A stretch of DNA of 64,000 nt from Aminobacter aminovorans (lineage in GTDB: Bacteria > Pseudomonadota > Alphaproteobacteria > Rhizobiales > Rhizobiaceae), in NCBI RefSeq assembly GCF_900445235.1, contig NZ_UFSM01000001.1, forward strand, positions 2,247,501 through 2,311,500. Direction: 5' to 3'. Below, in pieces: positions 1-11,261 of this stretch. The position numbers and the translations under genes were made by a program. The notes under the pieces are model-generated. The model was not told the origin of the DNA. It was given only the letters and a program-made list of their open reading frames with translations, and ran no database searches. Within the stretch, counting starts at the first letter, position 1; each line of letters opens with the position of its first letter.

Positions 1-181
1 GTAGTGAGGAGGCAGGGTAGCCGGATGGGGGCGGGATGACGAGGGTGCAGATCGGCGAGAGGAGGCGATGGTCTCCGGCAGACGAACTCCGTCTTGCGCT
101 CCTGAAGCTGCCAACAGGGAGGCTGTGGGCCATTCAAAAGCGACCAAGGCGCGGTGTGCGGCATGGACCACCCCCACTCCC
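1..181. other. Left-edge intergenic sequence, no gene seen
   Basis: G-rich sequence with no credible reading frame on either strand. It looks like degenerate intergenic repeat DNA of the sort found in rhizobial genomes, but no exact palindrome could be defined here. No RNA gene was recognised. Confidence 0.4.
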
Positions 182-220
182 CGATCCGCGTTGCGGATGA
201 CCCTCCCCACAGGGGGAGGG
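182..220. repeat. Two adjacent hairpins (REP-like / terminator)
   Basis: Two perfect dyads lie side by side just past the stop codon of the minus-strand gene at 238-621. The first is ATCCGC/GCGGAT with a 3-base loop at 184-198. The second is CCCTCCCC/GGGGAGGG with a 4-base loop at 201-220. There is no clear U-run, so this looks more like an intergenic palindromic repeat that may also stop transcription. Confidence 0.55.
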
Positions 221-237
221 TAAGCTCAGAGCGAACC

Positions 238-621
238 TCACTTCGAGGCGTAGATGGCGCACTTGCCTGTGGTCTTGAGCTTGTATTTCTTGCCGACCGA
301 GTTGCAACGCTCAAGCGCCTGTTTTTCGGCTGCGGCCTGGGACGGGGCGTTGAGGGAGTCGGCGCAGTAAAAGGCTTCGACGTTGAAGTTCACGTGCGTT
401 TGCGCATAGGCCGAGTGGCCAGGTGCGGCGACGTATTTCTTATAGGCGTCCTTACACGGGCCGGTGGTTTGGCCGAACTGCGCCGCGTAGCGCTTCTTGC
501 CTTCGTTGCCGGCCAGCGAGCCCTTGTCCTTGGCCATTGCCGCGACCGGTACGGCCGCAACCAGAAGTCCCGCCAGCACCGGTGCCAGTGCCAGCCGCAT
601 AGTTTTCAGTTTCATTCGCAA
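238..621 (-). CDS. Small secreted Cys-containing protein (DUF4189-like)
   Basis: This 127-residue protein starts with a basic n-region and a hydrophobic stretch ending in AMA, a likely Sec signal peptide cleaved near residue 30. The mature part is lysine-rich and has four cysteines (two mid-protein, two near the C-terminus), suggesting two disulfides in the periplasm. The C-terminal pattern, AAAEKQALERC followed by GKC, resembles the DUF4189/CAP-like repeat families, but that assignment is weak. It stands alone, with hairpins after the stop. Function is unknown. Confidence 0.65.
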   Translation of the reverse strand: MRMKLKTMRLALAPVLAGLLVAAVPVAAMAKDKGSLAGNEGKKRYAAQFGQTTGPCKDAYKKYVAAPGHSAYAQTHVNFNVEAFYCADSLNAPSQAAAEKQALERCNSVGKKYKLKTTGKCAIYASK

Positions 622-921
622 CTACTCCCCACCTGATGGTGAAGAGTTAGCTGCAATCTATGCGGGTGGGAAGGTGGGGCGAGGCAAATCATGCAGTTTC
701 GTTAAGACGACGCCTGCATATTTCAGTTGTGCCGTAGTGCTTTGCCGGCAGAAAGCCGCAAGACGCCCCGGACTGGTTATGCGCTTGTGAAGCTCTTCTT
801 CTGCCCTGCAGATGAATGCGCCCGTGGCAAGTATGCCAGCGTTTGCGCTGCCCCTCATCTGCCAGCCGGCATCTTCTCCCCGTAAACGGGGAGAAGAGAA
901 GCTGTGGCGACGTCCTGGCTT
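622..921. other. Intergenic region between carB and the small secreted gene
   Basis: About 300 bases with no convincing gene. The part near carB holds the palindromic element at 851-899. The part near 622 should contain the promoter of the secreted-protein gene, but no clear -35/-10 pair stands out. Confidence 0.5.
851..899. repeat. Rhizobial-type intergenic palindrome, likely carB terminator
   Basis: A perfect 10-bp stem, CTTCTCCCCG/CGGGGAGAAG, with a TAAA loop occupies 873-896 and is preceded by a C-rich segment with CCAGCCGGC. It lies 25 bases past the carB stop. The combination of a C-rich flank and a CTTCTCCCCGT core is familiar from dispersed intergenic repeats in Mesorhizobium-like genomes. 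It could end carB transcription, although the T-run is poor. Confidence 0.6.
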
Positions 922-4416
<3,495 letters not shown>

Positions 4417-4665
4417 GTGTACGGTCCGTAAAATATGCCTGCGCGAAGAACCGGGACGGGAGAATCCCGGCCGGTGCGCAAGAAGAGTCAACTAGAGGCT
4501 AGGCGGGCCTTATAGGGGAAGGATGGGGAGGGGGGAACCCCAAAAAAACGCTTTTCCTGTACCGGGATGCGGGTTTCAGGCGCGTCGGTTGCGCGCACGT
4601 CATGCCAGGACAAACAGAAGGGCAGCCACTGAGGTCCGCGACTGCCCACTTGGAACGGTATTGGC

Positions 4666-5666
4666 CTATGCTGCCTGCGTGATGCTGGCGCCGAATTCCT
4701 TGAAGCGCTTGATCGCATAGTCCGCTTCGACGAGCATTTCGGCGAAGTAGAGGCCCGGCGCCGTTGGTGCCTTGCCGTCGAGGCCGGTCAGCCGCTCGAC
4801 CGCCAAGGCAACGGCAAGTGCGGTGACCGGGGCCTGTCCCGCGGGATGGACGAATTCATAATGGCTGCGGCCCGTGGTTCCGTCTTTCTTCCGGCCCGAG
4901 ATAGCGATGGTGATCTCGGTCGAGAAATGCTCGCCGCGACGGTGGCTCGCAGTTTCGCCGAGCGCGAAATCAAACAGGACTGTCTCGGCGCCGGTGGTGA
5001 CCGGCAGGCTGAAGACGTCGAATGGCGCGTAGGAGAGACCGGGGATCTGCCTGCCGTCGACACTCGTCACGCTTCGGCCCTGCTCGCCAGAGGGTTTCCA
5101 CTGCCATTTGCCGCTTTCGAGACCCAGGGTGCTGGACATCATGGTGAGGCGGTTGAAGTCGGCTTGGGCGGCGGGGCCGCCCATGTCGTGTTCGTCGAGA
5201 AGGGCAGTGATTTCGACCGAATCCACCGTCTCGAACTGTCTGGCAAAATGTACGACGGCGAGGCTCGCGGCGCCGCCGAGCCAGCTGCTGCCCAACAGGA
5301 ATGGGGCGGTCGCCTTGTGGGCGTAAAGCGCTATCTCCGGTCCGATCTCCTGGATGCCGGTCGAGACGCTGAGATAGGGCACCGCGTTGGTCTGGGCTTA
5401 GTGGAGGGCATTGAGCGTGTCGTCATAGACGAACATGGCAATGGCGCTGAAGCCTTTGTTCGCCGCTAAGCCGAGGTTCTTGTGGTCGAGGTCGATGACA
5501 ACAGCCTCGGCATTGCCGATCTCTCTGGCGACGGCTTCGGCCTTCTCATGACTGCGGCCGCCGATGGTGATCGGGAGTGTGGGGTGCAATTTGCGCAGCG
5601 TGCGGGCGGCAAGAGCCCTACGAAACCGGAGCCGCCGATGATTAGGACGGGCTTATGCGTGGTCAT
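4666..5666 (-). pseudogene. Broken saccharopine-dehydrogenase-like NAD(P) oxidoreductase
   Basis: The gene begins MTTHKPVLIIGGSGFVG, a Rossmann-fold dinucleotide motif. It then loses frame at a short C-run near 5616-5618, where restoring one base continues the protein as ALAARTLRKLHP. The restored frame runs to a TAA stop at 5398-5400 between NALH and AQTNAV, and then continues in the same frame to 4666 with ordinary coding character (GSSWLGGAASL, HPAGQAPVTALAVAL). Two independent lesions make sequencing error unlikely. The family contains saccharopine dehydrogenase-like and related NAD(P)-binding reductases; the substrate is unknown. The 238-codon 3' part is open but lacks the cofactor site. 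Confidence 0.85.
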
Positions 5667-5752
5667 TTGGGCAATACTCCTCCGTGGCCGCGCGAAGCCG
5701 GGGCTCTAACGTCTGGATTGGAACAGGCGGCGAGCGAACTCGCCGCCCGAGG

Positions 5753-6757
5753 TCAGTCGAGCTTGACCAGCATCTTGCCGAGGTTGTCGCCGGAGAAGAG
5801 CCCGATGAAGGCCTGGGGCGCGTTTTCAAGCCCCGAAACGACAGTGTCGCGGTAGGTCACGCGGCCATCGGCCAGCCAGCCGGCCATGTCGGCGATGAAC
5901 TCTGGCAGGATGTCGAAGTGGTCGAGCACCAGAAAGCCGCGCATGCTGATGCTCTTGATGACCATCGCAGCGAGATTGTCGGGGCCGGGAACGGGCTTCT
6001 CGTCGTTGTAGCCGGAGATCATGCCGCAAATGGCGAAGCGAGCGCGCGGCTTGGCGACTTCGAGCGCTGCCCTGAGATGATCGCCGCCCACATTGTCGAA
6101 ATAAACGTCGATGCCTTCGGGGGCGGCCTTTTTCAGCGCCTCGGTCAGGTCGGGCGCCGTGCGGTAGTTGATGACGGCGTCGGCGCCGAGTTCCTCGACC
6201 CAGCGAGCCTTCTCTTCCGATCCGACGGAGGCGACCACCCGGGCGCCCTTGAGCTTGGCGATCTGTACGGCCATCGAACCGACAGCACCGGCGGCAGCCG
6301 AGATGAAGACGGTTTCGCCAGCCTTGAGCCCGGCGATCCGGAGCAGTCCGACATAGGCGGTATGGCCGGGGATGCCCAACGGGCCGAGCCAGGCTTCGGC
6401 CGGCGCCTTGGAGGCGTCGATCTTGTTTGCGGTTGCGGCATCGACAAGCACATGGTCGCGCCAACCGGAGAAGTGGCTGACCAGGTCGCCGGCCGTGAAG
6501 TCGGGGTGGGCGGACTGCTCGACGATGCCGACGGCGGAGCCTTCAAGCGGCTTCCCGATCTCGAAGGGAGCGATGTAGCTCGGCCGGTCGGTCATACGGC
6601 CACGCATGTAAGGATCGACCGACATGAACAGCGTCTTGACCAGCATTTGCCCTTCAGCGGGAGCCGGCAAGTTGCGTTCGACAAGCTGGAAGTTGTCCTG
6701 GCCGGGCAAGCCGGTCGGGCGGCTCTTCAGGTGGATTTCACGGGCTGCAATGGACAT
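5753..6757 (-). CDS. NADP-dependent oxidoreductase, CurA/prostaglandin reductase type (MDR family)
   Basis: This 334-residue zinc-free medium-chain reductase probably reduces the double bond of alpha,beta-unsaturated ketones or aldehydes with NADPH in the cytosol. Family marks are SVDPYMRGRM near residue 47, the nucleotide-binding loop AAAGAVGSMAVQIAK near residue 155, and GADAVINYR. It is close to the curcumin reductase CurA group. It is transcribed away from a TetR-type gene, and the shared upstream region holds two overlapping dyads, so that regulator probably controls it. The true substrate cannot be told from sequence. Confidence 0.9.
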   Translation of the reverse strand: MSIAAREIHLKSRPTGLPGQDNFQLVERNLPAPAEGQMLVKTLFMSVDPYMRGRMTDRPSYIAPFEIGKPLEGSAVGIVEQSAHPDFTAGDLVSHFSGWRDHVLVDAATANKIDASKAPAEAWLGPLGIPGHTAYVGLLRIAGLKAGETVFISAAAGAVGSMAVQIAKLKGARVVASVGSEEKARWVEELGADAVINYRTAPDLTEALKKAAPEGIDVYFDNVGGDHLRAALEVAKPRARFAICGMISGYNDEKPVPGPDNLAAMVIKSISMRGFLVLDHFDILPEFIADMAGWLADGRVTYRDTVVSGLENAPQAFIGLFSGDNLGKMLVKLD

Positions 6758-6791
6758 TGAATTTCCCTATATGTGTAGTCATCTACCAGGC

Positions 6792-6824
6792 GTAGCTTAC
6801 TCTTTGTAAGTTACTAGTGGTAAC
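6792..6824. promoter_or_regulatory. Overlapping dyads, likely TetR operator
   Basis: Between the divergent reductase and TetR genes lie GTAGCTTAC/GTAAGTTAC (6792-6814, one mismatch, 5-base spacer) and a perfect GTTAC-N5-GTAAC (6810-6824) that shares its left arm with the first. The half-site GTAAC/GTTAC is thus present in three forms. Such tandem overlapping dyads suit binding of two TetR dimers. Confidence 0.6.
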
Positions 6825-6887
6825 ATATGTGGCGCGTGGTGATGTTCAAGCCACGGGCCGAAAAAATACGGGCCGGATGCGAAGGCG

Positions 6888-7484
6888 ATGACGACTGCGA
6901 GTTCGACGAAAAAACTGCCGAAAGCCGAACGGCGCGCGCAGTTGCTGGAAGCAGCCCAGGAGATGGTGCGCGAGGAAGGCACCGACGCGTTGACGCTCGC
7001 CCGGGTCGCCGAACGGGCAGGGGTGAGCAAGCCGATAGCCTACGAGCATTTCGGCACAAGGGCGGGGCTGCTGATGGCACTGTTCTCATCCTACAACGAC
7101 CTGCAGCTGAAGACGCAGCGCGAGGCGCTTGCCAGCTGCGGCAAGACGCTGCGCGACGTCGCCGGCATTCTGGGCGAAGCCTATGTGCGCTGTGCCAGCC
7201 GGGCCGGCCCCGAAGCGGGAGCGGTATTTGCGGCACTTTCGGGTACGGAAGAGATGGACGAGTTTCGCCAGACGCTGCGCAACGGCTATCTCGCCGAGTA
7301 TCGTGATGCGGTTTCGCGCTTCGTCGATCTGCCCGAATATATCGGCGAACCTGTTTTGTCGGGGCTTCTCGGGGCGGCCGAGGCCGTGTCGCGTGATACG
7401 GCGGCGGGCCGCATTTCATATGACGACGCCGTTTCAGCGTTGACCGAGTTGTTCACCGCGACGCTGGAGCGGTTTCGCCGCTGA
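6888..7484 (+). CDS. TetR/AcrR family transcriptional regulator
   Basis: This 198-residue protein has an N-terminal TetR helix-turn-helix (ALTLARVAERAGVSKPIAYEHF, roughly residues 34-55) and a helical C-terminal ligand domain. The start follows a GAAGG with only a short spacer, so the exact initiation codon is uncertain. It is divergent from the CurA-like reductase and most likely represses it, and itself, through the dyads at 6792-6824. The inducer may be an electrophilic or phenolic compound, by analogy with similar pairs. Confidence 0.9.
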   Translation: MTTASSTKKLPKAERRAQLLEAAQEMVREEGTDALTLARVAERAGVSKPIAYEHFGTRAGLLMALFSSYNDLQLKTQREALASCGKTLRDVAGILGEAYVRCASRAGPEAGAVFAALSGTEEMDEFRQTLRNGYLAEYRDAVSRFVDLPEYIGEPVLSGLLGAAEAVSRDTAAGRISYDDAVSALTELFTATLERFRR

Positions 7485-7580
7485 TTTCAGGCGTATTGCC
7501 CGCCAAGGCTGTCAACAAAACGTCGCTACCTCCGCATAGCCTATCAAGTTATACTTGAGGTCTTCAACAAGGGGGCGGGC

Positions 7581-9977
7581 ATGGTTGATATCCAGACCTT
7601 CGGTGAAGTTGAACGTGTCGTTCGTGAAAGGTTGAAGAAAAATAGACCTGAAATAGACACATCGCTGGCGCGAATTGCCGAGGGCAATCCGCTTGCGGCG
7701 GAGCCGGAGCGCCGTCGCCGTGTCGAGCGGTTGCAGGTCAAGGCCGACCTGACCCGCGAACAGGCCGAGATGATCTCGACGGCGATCGAGGGCGTGGCGG
7801 AGCCCGCCAAAGCAGCACGAAAGCCTGCCAGGGCAGCGTCAAAGCCGATGGGGCCAGAGGCGATCCAGGGGTCGACGCTGGATTTTGTCGGTGTTGCATT
7901 TCTCGAACGCGGGCGCCGCGCGGCCGATGCGGTCGGCCGGGTCGCTTTTCTCAATGAGATGCCGCAAGGCTCGGGCTTCCTGGTCGGGCCGAACCTGTTT
8001 TTGACCAACCACCATGTCATCCAGACGGCAGCCGACGCCGCGCGGTTCCAGGTGCAGTTCGATTATGAACGCGACAAGTTCAACGAGCTCAGGCAGCCGA
8101 CGTCGTTCTTCCTCGACCCGGATCTGTGCTTCGTCACCGACGGCATAGACGGGCTCGACTACACGTTGATCGGGATCGGCCAGCGCCGGCGTGGACTGCG
8201 CGAGCTCGACGAATTTGGCTTCCTGGTGCTGTCCAGTGCCGGCGACAAGCATATGCTTGGCGAAATTGCCAACGTCGTCCAGCACCCCGACGGCCGGCAC
8301 AAGGAGCTGGTGCTGCGCGAGAATCATCTGGTGGCGCGCGACGAGACCCTGCATGTGCTGCACTATGTTGCCGATACCGAGCAGGGTTCGTCGGGGTCAC
8401 CGGTGTTCAACAACGAATGGGAACCGATCGCCCTGCATCACTGGGGCGGGCCTTGGCACGAGGTGATGGGCACCGACGGCAAGCCGCTGGCCAAGGAGAT
8501 CAACGAAGGCATCCGCATCAGCGCCATCGTCAACGACCTGGAGGCGCGGCTCGCCGGCATGGATGCCCGCAGCCGGGCTGCGGTGACTCAGCTGCTCGAC
8601 GTCTGGGACGAAGCCGGGCGGCTGAAGCTGCAACCGGTGCGGGAGGGCGCTGGCGAACCGGACGGGACGGTGATCAAAGCCGGCAAGGCGCAGGCCGTGA
8701 CGCCGGGCGGCGACCGCGAACCCAAGGCCCGGCTGGGCGACGATGGCTCGGTGACATGGACGTTTCCGATCGAGATCAGCGTGCGCGCGCCGTTGATGGC
8801 ACAGGCATCGACTGGCGCCGCACCCAAGTCCAACGCGGTCAGGACAGGCGGCTCAAGGGCCGAGGCGGCGAGCTGGAAGACCGAGAATTTCGACGACCGT
8901 GGCGGCTATGAGCCGGGCTTCGTGCCGGGCTTTGTGCTGCCGCTGCCGAAACACGACGGCGCGCCGGGGCGGGCTGCCAGGAACCTGCTGGCCAAGCCGG
9001 GCGACGACCCGTTCGAACTACCTTACCACCATTTTTCCGTCGTCATGAACGCCGAGAGGCGGCTTGCCTACTACACCGCCTGCAACATCGACGGCTCCCG
9101 CATCAAGGCGGTCAACCGCGACGACAAGACGGTGACCGAGGATCCGAGCCTGAGCGAACTCGGAATCGAGGCGATCGGGGGAGCGGAAGCCAGCGACGAC
9201 TTCCGGCCGGACCGCCGCGTGTTGCTGGAAGAGCAGATGAACAAGCCCTTCTACGACGCACAGAAAGTGGCGGGCTTCCCGATTGCCATGTCGAACGAAC
9301 GCAAGGCGCGGATCTTCCAGAAAGGCCACATCACGCTGCGCGGCGACCCGGCCTGGGGCACCGATGCGGAGGCTGTTGCCGCCGAGCGCGACACGTTCTT
9401 CTACACCAATGCCGCACCTCAGCTCGGCTTCTTCAACCAGGGCAGTGCGCTCAACCGGCCGGGCTCGAAGGGCAAGCTGCGCTGGCGGGCGGTCGAGACC
9501 TATGTGCTGCGTAACGCTGTGACCATGCGCCAAAGAGTGACTGTGTTTGCCGGGCCTGTGTTCGCCGACGGCGACCCGCCCTATCGCTTCGAAAGCAAGG
9601 TGCCGCTGAAATTCTGGAAGATCGCGGCGTGGAACGACGGCACCGACCTGCGCTCGATTGCGCTGCTCGCCGACCAGGGGCCGCTGATCGAGGTGATGCC
9701 CGAAGGCATGGCGGAGGCGTTTGGCGATTCCGAGGAACTGGCGCGGGTGTCGGAGTTCCTGACGACCGTCGCTCATATCGAAAGCCTTACCGGGCTTGAT
9801 TTCGGCGACACGCTGCGCGATGCCGACGTCCGCGCCGGGCAAGAGGCGATCGGCAGGCCGGCGCTGACACTGGAGCCGAAGGATCTGGCAAGGGATGGCA
9901 CGCGCAAACCGGCGGCGAAGCCGGCGCGCTCGGGTGGCGTCAAGCAGGCGTCGAAGCCGGGCCGGCAGAGGAAGTAG
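7581..9977 (+). CDS. Trypsin-like serine protease fused to NucA-type DNA/RNA endonuclease
   Basis: This 798-residue protein has no signal peptide, so it should be cytosolic. Residues 1-95 are charged and helical, followed by an Ala/Lys-rich linker. Residues ~100-330 form a trypsin-like domain with His145 (TNHHV), Asp193 (GLDYTLI) and Ser271 (EQGSSGSPVF). Residues ~440-750 match the DNA/RNA non-specific endonuclease (NUC1) fold, with general base His583 in FQKGHITLRGD, metal ligand Asn619 (FFNQG) and Glu639 (RAVETYV). The usual DRGH motif reads QKGH. The tail, ~765-798, is strongly basic and may bind nucleic acid. No partner gene is adjacent. A role as a protease-gated nuclease in phage defence or regulated cell death is inferred, not shown. 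Confidence 0.85.
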   Translation: MVDIQTFGEVERVVRERLKKNRPEIDTSLARIAEGNPLAAEPERRRRVERLQVKADLTREQAEMISTAIEGVAEPAKAARKPARAASKPMGPEAIQGSTLDFVGVAFLERGRRAADAVGRVAFLNEMPQGSGFLVGPNLFLTNHHVIQTAADAARFQVQFDYERDKFNELRQPTSFFLDPDLCFVTDGIDGLDYTLIGIGQRRRGLRELDEFGFLVLSSAGDKHMLGEIANVVQHPDGRHKELVLRENHLVARDETLHVLHYVADTEQGSSGSPVFNNEWEPIALHHWGGPWHEVMGTDGKPLAKEINEGIRISAIVNDLEARLAGMDARSRAAVTQLLDVWDEAGRLKLQPVREGAGEPDGTVIKAGKAQAVTPGGDREPKARLGDDGSVTWTFPIEISVRAPLMAQASTGAAPKSNAVRTGGSRAEAASWKTENFDDRGGYEPGFVPGFVLPLPKHDGAPGRAARNLLAKPGDDPFELPYHHFSVVMNAERRLAYYTACNIDGSRIKAVNRDDKTVTEDPSLSELGIEAIGGAEASDDFRPDRRVLLEEQMNKPFYDAQKVAGFPIAMSNERKARIFQKGHITLRGDPAWGTDAEAVAAERDTFFYTNAAPQLGFFNQGSALNRPGSKGKLRWRAVETYVLRNAVTMRQRVTVFAGPVFADGDPPYRFESKVPLKFWKIAAWNDGTDLRSIALLADQGPLIEVMPEGMAEAFGDSEELARVSEFLTTVAHIESLTGLDFGDTLRDADVRAGQEAIGRPALTLEPKDLARDGTRKPAAKPARSGGVKQASKPGRQRK

Positions 9978-10015
9978 GCCAGTCAGCCGCGAGCCAGAGG
10001 CGGCGAACAGCCGGG

Positions 10016-10771
10016 TCAGTCTGGCATGAAGCCGGTGCGCAAGGCATGCGCCCATTCCGGACGGTCGCCCTCGGCGGCGCGATTGGCCGCGGCTTCATGG
10101 TCGTAGGTTACGGCGAGGGCATCGATGCCGACGACCGCGCCTTCCGCGTCGATCTCGGCGAGGCCGTAGCGCGCCAGCGGCGAGCCCTGCTCGGAGACAT
10201 GAGCGGGGGCGGTGTCGTCACCGTAGGCCGGAATGCCGACGCTGCCCGGATTGAACAGCAGGCGCCCGTCGGAAAGCCTGACGAGATCGGCGCGGTGACT
10301 GTGGCCGGCGAGCAGCAGCCGATACTTCGGATCGATCCGCCTGAGGCGGCTTTCGATGACTTTCAGCGGCGCGCGGATGAGCTGGCCTTCGTCGATAACC
10401 TCGGAGAGGTAGCGCTCGTCGTGATCGGGGCGGGCGTGGAAGGCGAGCACCGATGGGGCGATTTCCAGCCTCAGCGGCAGCGCGGCCAGCCAATCGCGCT
10501 GGGCCGGCGTCAGGCGATCATGGGCGAAGCGGTCGGACGGGCCCATGTCGGCGAGCGGGTCGGTGGCGACGCGGCGGTCATGGTTGCCGCGCACCGTCGG
10601 CCAGCCAAGGGCCTGCAGCGTCTCTGCCGTTTCGCCGGGCCAGAGCGGACCGGAGACGAGGTCGCCGAGATTGACGACGAGATCGGCGCCGCCACGGCGG
10701 GCGAGGTCGGCGAGCACCGCTTCGAGCGCAAGGATGTTGCCGTGGATGTCGGCGAGGACGGCAATGCGCAT
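10016..10771 (-). CDS. Metallophosphoesterase (YfcE/calcineurin-like)
   Basis: This 251-residue protein has the ordered motifs of dimetal phosphoesterases: LADIHGN at residue ~5, NLGDLVSGP at ~34, RGNHDRR at ~62, AGHSHRADL at ~155 and NPGSVGIP at ~174. It probably hydrolyses a phosphodiester or protein phosphate in the cytosol with two bound metals. It starts two bases after the stop of the ArsR-type gene upstream, so the two are co-transcribed and probably translationally coupled. The substrate is unknown. Confidence 0.9.
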   Translation of the reverse strand: MRIAVLADIHGNILALEAVLADLARRGGADLVVNLGDLVSGPLWPGETAETLQALGWPTVRGNHDRRVATDPLADMGPSDRFAHDRLTPAQRDWLAALPLRLEIAPSVLAFHARPDHDERYLSEVIDEGQLIRAPLKVIESRLRRIDPKYRLLLAGHSHRADLVRLSDGRLLFNPGSVGIPAYGDDTAPAHVSEQGSPLARYGLAEIDAEGAVVGIDALAVTYDHEAAANRAAEGDRPEWAHALRTGFMPD

Positions 10772-10773
10772 CC

Positions 10774-11115
10774 TCAGGCCTCGTCGCGGAGGCGCTCGAG
10801 CGCAGGCAGTTCCTTTGCCGCCGTGATGATCGAATCGAGCAGGCCTGGGAAGCGGCTGTCGAGGTCGTCGCGGCGTAGCGAGATCAGCCGGCTGGTGCCG
10901 GAGACCTCGGTGCGGGTAATGCCGGCCTCGCGCAGCTTGGCGAGGTGGTAGGACAGGTTGGTCTTGGAACCGAACTCGGAAAACTGGCCGCAGCTCATCG
11001 CCACACCCTCGTTGCGGGCGAGATAGCCGACGACGGCAAGGCGGGTCTGGTCGCCAAGCACTGACAGCACGTTGGCGAGGCTGATCTGATCGAGATTGGG
11101 ATGTGGCAAGGACAT
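10774..11115 (-). CDS. ArsR-family winged-helix regulator
   Basis: This 113-residue protein is a compact winged-helix repressor: SLANVLSVLGDQTRLAVVGY near the N-terminus, then CGQFSEFGSKTNLSYHLAKL as the recognition helix region. It has few cysteines and no clear metal-binding cluster, so it need not sense metals. It is divergent from the MFS exporter at 11262 and immediately upstream of the phosphoesterase. The dyad at 11231-11248 in front of the exporter is its likely target. Confidence 0.85.
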   Translation of the reverse strand: MSLPHPNLDQISLANVLSVLGDQTRLAVVGYLARNEGVAMSCGQFSEFGSKTNLSYHLAKLREAGITRTEVSGTSRLISLRRDDLDSRFPGLLDSIITAAKELPALERLRDEA

Positions 11116-11230
11116 GGTCGGAAGGTAGCTGTGCGGTTGCGGCGGTTCAAGGCTCGGTGCCAGCTGCTGACACCAGGCTGGCAGGAGCCGACGAGTTGCA
11201 GATTGACATGCCGTGACGGGAAGTTCAATA

Positions 11231-11248
11231 GTTCAATATATTTTGAAC
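11231..11248. promoter_or_regulatory. GTTCAA-N6-TTGAAC operator
   Basis: A perfect inverted repeat with 6-bp arms and an AT-only spacer lies 13 bases before the start of the MFS gene. A further AGTTCAA half-site precedes it at 11222-11228. The size and spacing fit an ArsR-type dimer, and the divergent ArsR-family gene at 10774-11115 is the obvious binder. Confidence 0.6.
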
Positions 11249-11261
11249 TAAGGACCCTGTC

